Assembly (NCBI GenBank): GCA_910595825.1
Contig: OU343161.1
Span: forward strand, 8,723,015 to 8,787,014
Direction: 5' to 3'
Source: Philhelius pedissequus
Lineage: Eukaryota; Arthropoda; Insecta; Diptera; Syrphidae
Length of the DNA stretch: 64,000 nucleotides
Part shown: in pieces, positions 21,818 to 33,003 of the stretch
Numbering within the stretch: position 1 is the first letter of the stretch
How the letters are laid out: each line of letters opens with the position of its first letter
Made by a program: the position numbers and the translations under genes
The notes under the pieces: generated by a model
What the model was told of the DNA's origin: nothing
The model's input: only the letters and a program-made list of their open reading frames with translations
Databases searched by the model: none

Positions 21818-22760
21818 CTGGTCTAGTAGAAAGACGTACTAATATTAATTAATGTTTGAAACCCATTTTTCGTTTGCCTTTTTTCTCTATTTTCAATTTT
21901 AAATTCGAACATTCATTTTGCATCAATAGAAAGGAAATAATCACGGCTAAAAGTGAATTCGGCGAATGAGATATAGCCACAATTCAACAAATTTTCGCAA
22001 TTGATGCTATTAGTGAATTCATCGAAACCAAATTGAAATGATGTCGGTAACACATTACCTACACCACCGACATTTTGTTCAACTAATTTGTTATTACTGA
22101 ACCCGCAAACCCTTCGCACTCCATACAAACTTTCTCATTTTATTTCCGCGCCAATTGTGTCGCGAATCTTTGTATTGATGTGCTTTTTGTCCAAAAATCA
22201 TAATAAAAATTCAAGTAAAAATTAGAATATTTATATTTTAGGAGAACAGAGTGGATTCATTGTTTTTTATTTTTATTTTATTCTTATGTTAACAAATTAA
22301 ATATGTTATGCTCTCTCTTTTTATTCTGTATTTGTATTACTATTTGTTTAATTTCTCTTATTTGTGAATAATTATTTTTAAAACTGAACGTCTTTATTTT
22401 ATTTTATTTACTTCGACTTTATTTTTTATAATCTTTTGCGGGCAATACAAATTTTAAATTTGAAAACATATTCAACTAAATAAAAATCGACCACGAATTT
22501 GTTCATTCAACAGATTAATTTGTTTTCTTTTCTTTTATTACAATTTAAGATTGCGTGTGACGTTTAAGATGTCAACAGATGACAGCAGCGACAATATAGT
22601 TCTGAAAAGGGGAAGGTAGTTTATAAATCGATAGTACAGTTCATTCGAAGAGTTCACTAATTGAAGTAAACGCGAAAGCGACTCTACCGCGAATCTCTTC
22701 GGCTTCCATGGGGTAGAAAATTGCAAATTCACTAATCGGCATGAATAAGTCTTGTTCATT
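21818..22760. other. Intergenic, no gene recognised
   Basis: A 71-codon minus frame (21913-22128) has no family motif. The rest is AT-rich. The Harbinger element begins immediately after 22760. Confidence 0.4.
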
Positions 22761-23064
22761 GGGGACGTTCACTCAGTTATTCTCAGCAATCTAGAATAAC
22801 TTTCTGTTGTTGTAAAGCGTGCAAAGACGCAGCTGATGAAAAAACAACTGTTCTCGTGAAAGTTATCTTGGGTTATCCCAAACATTTTCGAATAACTAGC
22901 TATCCACCGACAAATGTCAACAACAGCCGACTGAGAATTTGATTTTTTTTTATTGCTGTCTCTCTTTTTACCGTCTGTGCCCATTTTGTTGGTTAGCTTG
23001 GCTTGGGGTTAGTTTGGTTGGTTTTTTCCATAAATTTATTAAAATTTTTGTTAAATAAAAAACA

Positions 23065-25106
23065 ATGCAAATCTCAATTGATTTTGCCGGAACCCAATAT
23101 GAAATTGAGGATTCTATAGAAGTTTGCAATAAAATTTTGAGCGGTAAGTAAATTTTGTTCTTTTTTAAGAAAAAATAACTAATTTTTGTTTATGTATACA
23201 TAGATCAACATTTTGCACGTTTATATATACTAAGTAGTAAGGATCAACCTGCAACAAGTAAGTCCCATTTAATATTAAGTTCTGTTTAAAATACCTACCT
23301 ACATACATACAATATTATAGATTCGGAAATTTCTACTGAAATCCTGAAAGAAGAAAAAATCCCAGATACAACTGATCCAACAGGGAATATAGCTTTAGTT
23401 CGAGGTAATAAATGGATTTAGTTTTCTCTACTATACCTATATAATTTGTCTAATTGTACAAAAAGATTCCTTGATGCCAGACGCCGAAAGGATTGATGTT
23501 GCACGACCAGATCCCCTTCAAATTAGAGGCAATGAGCAAGAAGGTAAGAACATATTATTATTATTATTTTTAACATATCGCCGCCTGAGTGCCCATTAAT
23601 TCGGCATTTAAGCACGCAGGCGGCGATATGTATGTACATACAAATGTATGGCTATGTTATAGGAAAACAAGGAGTACCAGCAAATAAATGTCCAAAAGCG
23701 AACAATGACACTTCGGCAATTTAAAGAACTTCCCAAGTCGGAACGATACCAAACTCCCAAACATTTTGACTATGATGACGTGGAGAGAAAGTATTGGAAG
23801 AATGTCACGTACGTTGCACCACTCTATGCAGCCGACGTGAAAGGTACTCTTACCGATTCGGAGGTCAAAGAATGGAACATAGATAAACTAGAAAGAATAT
23901 TTGATTATGTGAATAAACTGCCTACTTGTACTTTGGAATGTGGAAGAGCATACATTTGCCTGGCACACCGAAGACATGGATTTATATTCAATAAATTATT
24001 TACACTTTGGTGCACCTAAAACATGGTATGCGATTTCAGCTGCTTACGGCAAGCGGCTGGAGAAACTCTTAAATCGCACCTTCCATCATAACTACCAGAA
24101 TTGCAATGCTCATCTTAGGCATAAGATGACATTGGTAAGTCCACAGGTGTTGCACTAGCATGAAATACTTTTTAACAAAATCACTCAAGAGCCCGGCGAT
24201 ATAATGATTACGTTTCCGTTCGGATATCACTAATGACCTTTCTTCATACGAAAGCATGTCCTTTGTTTTGGATTCGCGTTATTATTTTTTCAAATTGTAA
24301 CTAAAATCCTTCAATTAAATTCAATTAATAGAAGTAGAAAAAGGAACCCTTAAGTAGTTATGGATTGTGCATCGGCGATTTGCCACAAAACTCATACTAA
24401 GCAAATTAAAAATTAAAATTACAATTTATAAGTACAAATGATTTCTTTGTATTAATTATTGTATTCTTTGTATTCAAAAATTACTTCGATTTTTATATTT
24501 ACAGATCCACCGTGGATCCATAATCACGTTCTTCTATTTTTGGACGAATGTGTTAAATGGAAAGTACAACTGAGAAACCCTAAAATACGCCGCCGAAATA
24601 TTTTTGTAAAGGTTTCTGAATCCATGAAAGAAAAAGGCGTGTCCTTTAAGGTTCAATCTCTGGACATCAAATTCAAAAATTTGAAGCAACGCTACCACGT
24701 CATACTGGACAATAATAAAAAAACTACCACAGGACGGGGGCGTTTGCCGTGGCCATATTTTGATTTGATGTCCGAAATCCTTGCGGACGAGGTGAAAGTA
24801 AAGGATGCTTATACAATAAGTTCCTTAAATGCTTCGTCTGCTTCCACTTCAACACCATCAACGTCAAAAAATGCTCTTTATTCCGAGGCACCTAGGTCTC
24901 GGAAATTAAAAGCCTTTAGGGAAAAGTATCTGGATATGGAGAATAGAAGACTGGACCTTTTTGAGGAGTATATACATGAAGTTCGTCAACTAAGGATGAT
25001 GAGGTTGGAGGCTCTTATACGAGAAAATGCCCAAAGTAAGTAACTGTAAGATAACACTTTGTCTATACTAATTTTTTTTTTAATTTCAGGAAACCAACAA
25101 GACTAA
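23065..25106 (+). CDS. Harbinger Myb/SANT-like DNA-binding protein (6 exons)
   Basis: My exon model is 23065-23143, 23204-23257, 23321-23404, 23466-23543, 24505-25035 and 25090-25106. All five introns are GT-AG and interrupt codons after base 1, and the sum is 843 bases, giving 280 residues. The ATG sits in AAAAACAATG, a good fly start context. The first four exons encode an acidic leader (MQISIDFAGTQYEIEDSIEV). Exon 5 holds the trihelix/Myb-like domain, about residues 100-185: PPWIHNHVLLFLDECVKWKV, IFVKVSESMKEKGV, LKQRYHVILDN and GRGRLPWPYFDLMSEIL. A Ser/Thr linker and a charged helical end (YLDMENRRLDLFEEYIHEVR) follow. In PIF/Harbinger elements such a partner protein binds the transposon and helps transposase enter the nucleus. 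Intron 4 is 961 bases and carries a hairpin and the Kdm4 piece. The short exons are supported only by splice signals and phase. Confidence 0.72.
23574..23630. repeat. Perfect hairpin in Myb-gene intron 4
   Basis: CATATCGCCGCCTG (23574-23587) is the exact reverse complement of 23617-23630; AGTGCC and GGCA pair loosely inside. GC-rich against AT-rich surroundings, it lies between the donor (23544) and the Kdm4 piece. It might be a small inverted-repeat insertion. Confidence 0.8.
23671..24230 (+). pseudogene. Fragment of histone demethylase Kdm4 (JmjC), broken
   Basis: The text reads EYQQINVQKRTMTLRQFKEL, HFDYDDVERKYWKNVTYVAP, LYAADVKGTLTDSEVKEWNI and FDYVNK. After a missing block of about 12 residues come YLYFGMWKS, a 2-base insertion near 23949, FAWHTEDMDLYSINYLHFGA, GKRLEKLLNRTFHHNYQNCN, LRHKMTLVSPQVL, a TAG at 24158-24160, NKITQEPGDIMITFPFGYH and stops at 24231. 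Kdm4 enzymes remove methyl groups from histone H3 lysine using iron and 2-oxoglutarate. Two of the three iron ligands (His and Glu of HTE) are present; the text ends just before the third. It has no introns over its length. It sits in the sense direction within intron 4 of the Harbinger Myb gene, so it was captured by, or inserted into, the transposon. It is not a working enzyme. Confidence 0.88.
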
Positions 25107-26476
25107 TAATTTTTGTTCCTTAATGAAAAAGAATTTTTTTTCTGATTTATAAATACCTAATGCGTTCCTTAATGTTTTTTAATTAGAATTTATGTTTTTT
25201 TTGTTGATTTTGAAATAATGCGTGGTGTTTAAAACCCAGTATTTTAGTTTTCTTTAATTACTTTGTTATTATTATTAATTTATTATGTTAGAATAACCTT
25301 TAAAAACAAAAATAAAACCAAATGAATATTTTTTAATGAGAATTTATCTTTTTATTATTTTGAAATGATGCGACAATATTTTTCTAAAATAAAAAAACAA
25401 TGGTACCTCCCATACAAATTTTAAGAAACCGTTAAAAAAAATTATTTCTCAAAACGGCTCCAAGAATTGTTATAAAAAAATTGCTTGTGTTCTTATATTT
25501 GTACTTTTATTATAAATAAAAAAAATGCATATGTATATAGCAAATATACATATGTATGTTTAAAAATCACATGAATCTTATGTATGCATATTGCACCTAA
25601 ACTATAAAGTTAAATTAATTTAGCTAATTACAACTTACATCCTTCATTTTTATTACCATAAGTACATATGTATTTATATAAATAGGTTCCATCCATGTAT
25701 GTAGATACACATTTCTTCTCTAACTTACATAATTAAAATCCATAATCTAAATATGCATTTGTATGTAACTATATCTTAAGCATCCATTCGACAATTCATT
25801 ATACTAAGAATCAAGTTAATCTTCCTTACATCGGCTTTAAACCTGCATAGGATACCTACTAAACAGTGTCAATGTTTAGCTACATTAAAGTTGTTAGCTC
25901 CAAGAGCAAGTTCGTACGATCCAATCGTGCATTTTATTTATTTCAGTTTTCTTTCAATACTATGTTATTATTATTATTCTTTTAGAATTAGAATTAAAAA
26001 AATAAAAATAAAAGAAGAAAAACAGTAATTATTTGCAGATTTAAAGCTTTATGTACATATAAATAATTACTTCAAATTGCCGAACCAATTTTTTTAAAAT
26101 GTTTTTGAAATTAGTTTCAAACAACTTGAAATATAGGTATGTATCTAACTATTTCTTAAATCATCCATCCGATACTTCAATATACTAAGAAACAAGGTAA
26201 ATTTACCTGTTAGATTTAAACCAACCTAAAGGCAATTATACAGACTACCTCCCTAAATTGTATCAAGAATAAAGTTTTAAGCTTAAACAGCAAGTACGTA
26301 CCTTCCAGTCTCATGATTGAGTCAGTCGACCTATATAAATTCTCCTATGAAGAATCTTCATTTAGTTGAAATGATGGTGTAGGTACACACAAATTTACCG
26401 AAAAAAAAAGGATTAATTATTATTTTCGAAATTTTATTTGTAACGGATTCAAACAAATTTGAGAAAAGCGATTTTT
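25107..26476. other. Spacer between convergent Harbinger genes, with old repeats
   Basis: About 25670-25990 and 26130-26330 resemble each other (CATTCGACAATTCATTATAC versus CATCCGATACTTCAATATAC and following text), suggesting an old tandem duplication. 25395-25480 resembles the dispersed text at 18870-18950. Both genes must end here: the Myb gene stop is at 25106 and the transposase stop at 26479-26477. No coding is seen. Confidence 0.5.
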
Positions 26477-27830
26477 TTAAAACAATGTTAGTAAATAATC
26501 TCTCTTCTGAGATTGGGTAACTCTAGCGTTCACTTCAGAATCGACATTAGCTGGGTCGATTACTTCGCCGTAATCTACTTCAATATTGATGTCCTCAAAA
26601 TCTTCATTTCCGCGGATTTGAATATGATTGTGGAGTACACAACATGCTGTAACTATTTTAGTTGCCATCATAGGCTCCGCTACATCCAAATATTTCAGTC
26701 TGCGAAATCGTCCTTTCAAAAATCCGAATGCACGCTCTATCGTAACCCTGGCACTGCTAAGACGAGTGTTGAAGTGAGCTTGCCTCTCCAGCAAATGTCC
26801 GTTGTCTCGAAAAGGAGTCACAAGGGTCTGACTCAATGGATACGCCGTGTCACCAACGAGGTGGTATTCGCCTGAAATAATCCTGTCTATTTCACCAAAA
26901 AGTGGACTGTTTCGGTAGACCCTCGCATCATGCAATCGACCTGGCGCTCCTACGTATATATCGGTGAAAATAGTTCTATGGTCACAAACAGCTAAAAGAG
27001 AAAATCTGATGGTAAAAGTAAAATTGCATATGCTTAGGTCTTGCCTTGTAGAATCAAATAATGGGTATTTTTTCTGTTGTAATAGTCAATTGGATTTCTT
27101 AAGGGCTGTTTTATTTGAATGTGACAACCATCTATGGCACCGATTATACCTGGGATGTACCCACCAGATTTTTCGCGAAAAGCCTACGTAATTTTCATCT
27201 TTAGATAATGTAGGAACTTATATTTATGTTATTTGAACAAGTATGAACTTACTTGCGATATTCCATTATAATGGCTAATTGAAGGCCATGTGATGTATTC
27301 CATTATAAGTGAACAAAGTACATCCAGTATCTCACAAAATGCTTTATGGGCCGAACTTTTTGCTAGATTAAAGCGGTCTCCTGCTGACAGAAAGCTCTCT
27401 TGCTTACTAAGTGTCCACAAAGTAAACAAGAGCTTTAATTCTAGGCCAATGATTCTTTTTTTGTTTCCCACCTTTTCCATAAGATCCTTTAAAAATTAGA
27501 TCTACATTGACATTTATACATATTGATGATTTGAATAGAAGCTTACCGAGAAACTACCTCGACTCATACGAAAATGGTCTCTAAATTCGTCCAACGTATA
27601 TCCTGGAATTGTTACCTCAAAATAATTTGTATTTCGGGTTAGAGTTCCACTTAAAAGATCAGGAAATAAGTTCTGGGCGTTGAAATTGGCAAACAGGTCG
27701 TAACAAATGAACATGTCAATTTCTTCTATTTCCATAATAAATTATTAATAGTTAATCCGATATGAAATTAACAAATATTACCTAACAATTGTTCTTCATA
27801 TTCTTCTAAAGCCTTAATCACATTTTCCAT
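26477..27830 (-). CDS. PIF/Harbinger DDE transposase (5 exons), intact frame
   Basis: My exon model on the minus strand is 27830-27782, 27725-27547, 27486-27253, 27183-27045 and 26991-26477. Together these are 1116 bases, 371 residues plus stop. The last intron has a GC donor (CAAG then GCAAG); the others are GT-AG. The product matches the HARBI1-like DDE_Tnp_4 family: PGYTLDEFRDHFRMS, ILDVLCSLIMEYITWPS, GIIGAIDGCHIQIKQP (Asp172), DYYNRKNTHYLILQAVCDHR, IFTDIYVGAPGRLHDARVYR (Asp211), YHLVGDTAYPLSQTLVTPFR (Asp248) and SARVTIERAFGFLKGRFRRL (Glu286), then IVTACCVLHNH. The acidic catalytic positions of the family are therefore kept. The length (about 350-400 residues) is usual. It would cut and join the element ends at 22761 and 28031. 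An N-terminal start further in (27735) is possible if the first intron is not real. Confidence 0.85.
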
Positions 27831-28055
27831 GTTTTCCTTTATTTATAAAATAAATACACAACCGAATCAAAAACAAATTCTGCCGAGAAGCAAATTAATT
27901 TGTATATAGTACTACTCTTTCAGCTGTTTTGATTTTTGACAGCTCTCAGCTAACCTATTTGATTCGTCCACAGTCATATTCGGATAGTATTGTATCCAAG
28001 ATAACTTATCTATAACTGAGTGAACGTACCCATTGACTATGGCTAAAGTTCCTTT

Positions 28056-28236
28056 TTACACAGGGAAATTTTTCGCAATTGATCTACGTAGCCTGTCTTT
28101 TGCCATAGAGTTTCTTAAATAGGTGTTTATTAATTTTAGTTTCGAAAATGATCGTTCGGCACTAGCTGTAGTCACAGGAATTGCAACAAATAACATTAAT
28201 GCAGTACTTATGTACATCAAATGACCCTTTATTATT
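28056..28236 (-). pseudogene. hAT transposase C-terminal dimerisation domain fragment
   Basis: The minus-strand frame reads HLMYISTALMLFVAIPVTTA, SAERSFSKLKLINTYLRNSM and AKDRLRRSIAKNFPV, then stops at 28056. This is the Dimer_Tnp_hAT block (PVTxASAERSFSKLKLIKxYLRxxMxxxRL) of hAT transposases, especially the TTF/ZMYM-like subgroup. The rest of the transposase is not readable upstream. Confidence 0.82.
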
Positions 28237-29076
28237 AATAAATCACCAAGTTATCTAATATACGAAGACTATTTTATTTCATCTCTGAAACTGGACCGAA
28301 AACTGTGAATTTCCATGGCAAATGATTTAGATATTTTTTATATATATATTTATATTAACAAATTCTAGAGCTTTTTTTATAAGTCAGTGTCTTTCAAAAT
28401 TTGGAAAGTATAAGGTTGCAAAACACTGAAATTGGAAACAATTTCGTTCATTGAAAGGACACTGAAAATACCATCACGTGGATTTGAAAAATGTATATGT
28501 AAATCAACAAAATGTTCGGTTAAATCCAGAAATTTCCTATCGAATGAACTAATTCATCAAAATCCGCGATAATAATAAGAAACATTTCTGATTTTTTATA
28601 ATAATAAATTTTATTTAACATATTGTCGGCTTACTAATGCATACCAAGTTGATTTTATTCGTATAATTGTTAACTATTCATTTACATATACATTTTTCAA
28701 ATGCGCGATGGCGGGACTTTCAGTGTCGCCGGCTTCTAGCCTATTTGGTTAACAAAATTAGGAAATTCCCCGACCGGCATTCGCTCACGCGCGTTACCAA
28801 TGTAGCGCGACAAAAAATGAAGCAACCAATGGATGCGTTCTGAAAATCAACATCTTTTTGTTTTGAATGTGTTGAAATTTTTAAGTTTAGTTTGAATTTG
28901 TATATGGTCTTTAGTTGTGTCCCACTTTAATTGATTTTAAGTAATTAAAAATATTATAATTTTTAAGTACTTAGGTACAAAATTTTGTTAAAAATGTTAC
29001 GTTATTTCTGAGCTCGTGGCCTCTTGGGGGGCCCGAAGCATTTTGTCAGCCCTGCCACCTTATAGTTACGCCACTG
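28056..29076 (-). mobile_element. hAT transposon relic (ZMYM/TTF-type), internally decayed
   Basis: At its upstream end the minus strand starts with CAGTGGCGTAACTATAAGG (29076-29058), a CAG-type tip seen in hAT elements. Near the other end it encodes the conserved hAT C-terminus. What lies between has no long frame, and no second tip is visible. The Harbinger element ends only 25 bases beyond, so it may have landed in this relic. Confidence 0.6.
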
Positions 29077-29743
29077 CTGTGTGTAATAACATATATGTAG
29101 GTATAAGCGCTTGGTTGTTATAATTCATAAATAAATATTTCCTAAGAAGTTTTGCTATAAAAACATAAAAATTAAATTGATGGGATCATGACTTTATTTT
29201 TTAGCTAAAATTAATCAAATCCATTTTTGACGATTCTATCGTTGTTTACTCCAAATATTCAAAAACAAACTCAGCCAGTCACAAACAAGACCTGCAAATA
29301 ATGGAGCGTTCTGGGCGGCGCGGTGGCGTGCGAGTTGTCTGGTTCATTTGTTTATTTCCAATTCGGCTAACAATTTCTATTTTAATCACAATCGAAGTTC
29401 ACTTATCTTAAAAGAACTTTAATCTTTGACTTTCAGACTATAGGTATTTTTGCAAGTCATTGATAAGTTAATGGTTTTATGTTTATTGTTTTTGAATTTT
29501 TCACGCGCCAACTTGATTTATTAATGGTTTAACTCAAATTTCTTAGATTTGATACCAATATACCTACCTACCATGTATTCATTTTCTATTATGTTAGTAC
29601 ATACACTTGTATCTATAATGTTTTTTATAGTTATGAATATTGGTCGATAAGCTACAAAAAATTTACATAATCGGGTAGGTATATCATACCAAAATTTGTT
29701 GAATATATTTAATTGGAAAGATGCAGGAAAATATAACCTTATA
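29077..29743. other. AT-rich, no gene seen
   Basis: A short GC-rich patch (29310-29340, GGCGGCGCGGTGGCGTGCGA) stands out but is not part of a recognisable feature. Confidence 0.4.
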
Positions 29744-30105
29744 CTACGTTTCCACCAACCACTAAACCGAGATTTAGATAGATTTAGCTAAATCTCCTAC
29801 AAATCTTCAGGATTTACTATACAAATTTTAATCTTCTCAGATAAAGATTTAAAATAAATCTCATTTAAATCTACAATCGAACTACCCCATTTCTATATCG
29901 AAATGAACACATTCATCGGGAAAGTGAATTTTTCTCTTCGGTTGACACAGTTGAAGCTGCCTGTCTCACTTCTACATCATAAGAGAAAATGATACGATAT
30001 ATGCATTTCGAATAGTGCTGTCAAAATTAGTCTACTTTTGGAGTGGTGGAAACACTTTTTCAGATTAGTAAATCTACAAGAGATTAAAGTTCGGTGGAAA
30101 CGTAG
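29744..30105. mobile_element. MITE family A, full copy
   Basis: CTACGTTTCCACC at 29744 and its complement GGTGGAAACGTAG ending 30105 form inverted tips flanked by TA. The core is shared with 4151-4415 and 30109-30359, and a decayed inverted piece is at about 33786-33900. There is no ORF. TA flanks fit a Tc1/mariner-related source. Confidence 0.82.
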
Positions 30106-30108
30106 TAT

Positions 30109-30359
30109 AAAATAAATCTCATTTAAATCTTCAATAGAACTAACCTATTTCCATACCGAAATGAACACATTCATCGGGAAAGTGAATTTTTATCCTCGGT
30201 TGACACAGATGAAGCTGCCTGTCTCACTTCTACATAATAAGAGAAAATGAAAAGATATATGCATTTTGAATAGTGCTGTCAAAATTAATCTAGTTTTGGA
30301 GCGTTGGAACCACTTTTTGAGATTACTAAATCTACAAGAGATTAAAGTTCCGTGGAAGC
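30109..30359. repeat. Partial tandem second copy of MITE family A
   Basis: Text from 29851 (AAAATAAATCTCATTTAAAT) repeats at 30109 and runs to GTTCCGTGGAAGC at 30359. It is a tandem partial duplication, diverged by some 8-10% by eye. Confidence 0.8.
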
Positions 30360-30439
30360 TTTTTGGATTGGAATCCTGGATCGGAAAGGACATTAGACTA
30401 AGGCAAATCCATACAGAGATATTTTTACTGCTAAAAACT

Positions 30440-31012
30440 AAACCTAGATCTTTTGATGGGATTATTTGAACGCGAAGAACTTTGGCTTCTAGGAACTTTA
30501 AGTTGTTAAAGTTGCTTTTGGAGAGAAGCAAGCTGATTTTGTAATTCAGAAATGACAGAAACACTGGACGGAGTTAAGACAGTAGCAACATTTGAATTCG
30601 AGTAGACATCCAAATTTTATCTGCCAAAGTTTTGAGGTCTTGATTTTCACTGCACGACTGTATGGACTAGGTCGTGTTTGGCAGATGCTTCATCCATAGG
30701 AGGATATCTTTTGAAATTGGGTGTGCCGCAAGCCCTATCATCTTTGTCATTAGCTGGATAGGACATCTTCCATCAAGAGTAATGCCGCTGAGAAGAGTAT
30801 GTAGTCTCTTCTCTTCAGATTTTTGGAAGGTATTGTATTTCTCCATGGCAGTGGGGCTGGTAACCACATCTCGATCTCGAACTTCTGCTTGGGGGTTTCC
30901 CAACAGGGTGTTGTATTTGGTGGTCCGATGTGATTCAGCTGGTGTAGAACTAGGCCTCAAGTTGGAGGAACCACAGTTCGGGGCTTCGCTTATAAAATGG
31001 TGGAACTTTGAT
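30440..31012 (-). pseudogene. Ty3/Gypsy-type gag relic
   Basis: Minus-strand text in shifting frames reads RPSSTPAESHRTTKYNTLLG, EVRDRDVVTSPTAMEKYN, SEEKRLHTLLSGITLDGR, PIQLMTKMIGLAAHPISKDI and LLWMKHLPNT. This is the capsid region typical of arthropod Gypsy gag (TKYxxLxGxL, EVRDIIxxP, SEEKRLxQLLxG, KPSQLLRxM, LWxxxLPxx). After the stop comes KIKTSKLWQIK, then a basic/Ser-rich piece with SELQNQLASLQKQL and SQSSSRSNN. No protease, RT or LTR is seen nearby. The end abuts the family A copy at 30359. Only a decayed internal fragment remains. Confidence 0.7.
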
Positions 31013-32102
31013 TGATGTCCTAGATATGATTTCGCCTTCGTTTCCGTTAATCATATTTTTTGCTGCTTGCTTTTTTATACAGGTGAATGTGATTTATGTA
31101 GTGTAGTGTATGGAGATTTTATCACAAGATGCACAGTTGGCCATAATTAAACTTTATTAATTCCACAAATTTAAAAATACTTATCAATTTTTAAGTTTTA
31201 ATTTTTCCAATTCGTTTTTGACCGAATGTCGGTAACGAAGGATTTCTTGCGAGTTTCCATTGGGTTCAAGCTGAATTGGACCCCGACTGACTTAATCCTC
31301 TCTTGATCACGTCATTTTTGCGTAAAAAGTTTCGAAATATTTAACAGTTTTGCTGATCGTCAGACAAAGTCTTTCTTGTATAGTTGTATAGCATTCAATT
31401 AATTTATTCAAATATAATTTTTTTAATCCACAATTAATTTACTCAATTAGCAAAACTACGCTGAATAACACATAAAGACGACTGGCGGCTAATGTTTAAG
31501 TATAAATTACCTGCTAGACTGTAGCAGAATATCAAATATTTTTTGTGATCATTTCAGTTAAGCTTGACAAACCATCAATCAATGGAACTAATTAGGTTCG
31601 TTCCATTGGGCTTTGCGAAGTACATTTTAGTACTTCCCAGTAGATGATGAATTGAACGCTTCCATAATACATAATTTATATTATTAATTTGCAAGTGTAA
31701 ATATTTTCGAAGCAATACTACAATGTACATAATGTACTATGTAAATTCTTTTTATTGATAGTGCCTCCGACTGGCCTGGATACAATTCATTTTTGAATAC
31801 ACTTCTTTTGAACAGGAAATCATTGATTGGTGAGAAAAAAATTGTTTTTTTTTCAAGAAAACTAAACGTGGTATTATTTTCACACAACAACAACACTGGA
31901 AGTACGCTGCTTGGTAAACTGATATGGATATGGGTATTTCAAAAGGCGCGAGTATTACAGTTGAATTGTTTAAGGATCGGAATGCAACTGGGTATTTCAT
32001 TACAACATTATTAACTATAAAAATAGCGATAAAATGATGATGGCATTTTCGATTAGTACCCAGAACAGGTAGTCTGTTTAATAGATCATACATCACATAC
32101 AT
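31013..32102. other. Repeat-derived non-coding DNA
   Basis: 31978-32070 (GGAATGCAACTGGGTATTTC and on) recurs at 32561-32650, and 31181-31222 (TATCAATTTTTAAGTTTTAA) recurs at 32226-32270. The stretch is thus built of two diverged copies of one repeat, with family B inserted between them. No gene is seen. Confidence 0.5.
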
Positions 32103-32226
32103 TAGGCGTTTTTCTTTTTAACTTCAGAGCAGAGACTGAGTTGTCAAAAAATTTGATTGTGTTTCTTTTTAACTCAGAGCATGCAGAGCTCCAAGTGTGT
32201 GTTTCTTTTTTCGTTCTGAACATGTG
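32103..32226. mobile_element. MITE family B, partial inverted copy
   Basis: It starts with AGGCGTTTTTCTTTTT, contains GCATGCAGAGCTCCAA and ends GTTCTGAACATGTG. It is the reverse complement of the right third of the copy at 58833-59328. Confidence 0.75.
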
Positions 32227-33003
32227 TATCAATTTTTAAGTTTTAATTTTTTCAATTCGTTTTTGACCCGGGCACTGTTTCATAGAATTTTTTCATACAT
32301 CATTTTAAAACAAATACATAATTGTAATTTTGTCATACATTTCCAACAGCAATACGTTTTGATGTAAGCAAGATGAATTCGATTAAACGAAAGGACAAAA
32401 AGGTGAATTTTAAGTTTATAATTAAAATAAAATAATGTTTAAAGATTATTCTGTGTGTTTTAAAAGCAAACGATAATTAAGTGACTTATTTTCTTCTTTT
32501 GTTCTTTTTTCAAGTCCGACAAGGAGCTGAAACTTCTTGTATTGCAGGAGATGCTCCGGAATGCAACTGGGTATTTCATTACAACTATTATCTATAAAAA
32601 TAGCGATAAAACAATGATGTCAGTTTCGATTGGTACCCAGAACAAGCTACCAATAAAACACCCGGCACAATCTTATTGATTCTGAATTGATTGTGTCAGC
32701 GCAGCGCCAGCGTATATATAGGAAGATGAAATTAAAAAATTATGACATTGGTTAAACTGAACGGTCACTTGATTTCAATAAAGATATATACTTTTGTATC
32801 AATAATAATTAACTTGCTTCTTTTTATATTATATTTACCAGAAAAGTAGTTTAAATTTAATAATAAATATCTATGTACGTCAAAATTAAACGAAACAAAT
32901 CAAGCAAATGATTTTGACATTTTAATATTGTGAGTGATTAGTGATTCTTGTTTTGATTCTGAATTGAATTCCAGAATCGTTTTCTGTTCGGTTATGAGTA
33001 ACA

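Larger units (their letters stand above)
22761..28031. mobile_element. PIF/Harbinger transposon, apparently complete
   Basis: The inverted tips GGGGACGTTCACTCAGTTAT (22761) and (reverse complement at 28031) GGGTACGTTCACTCAGTTAT are flanked by ATT on both sides (22758-22760, 28032-28034), a 3-bp duplication as PIF/Harbinger elements make. Inside are two convergent genes: a Myb-like protein (plus) and a DDE transposase (minus). Both splice into uninterrupted frames by my reading. Intron 4 of the first gene contains a piece of host Kdm4. The 1.4 kb between the gene ends (25107-26476) holds older tandem-duplicated AT-rich text. Related short sequences lie at 45712-46361. Confidence 0.9.

Noticed and set aside
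30674..31015. 113-codon plus-strand frame
   Set aside because: It is antisense to the Gypsy gag relic, which has the recognisable motifs.
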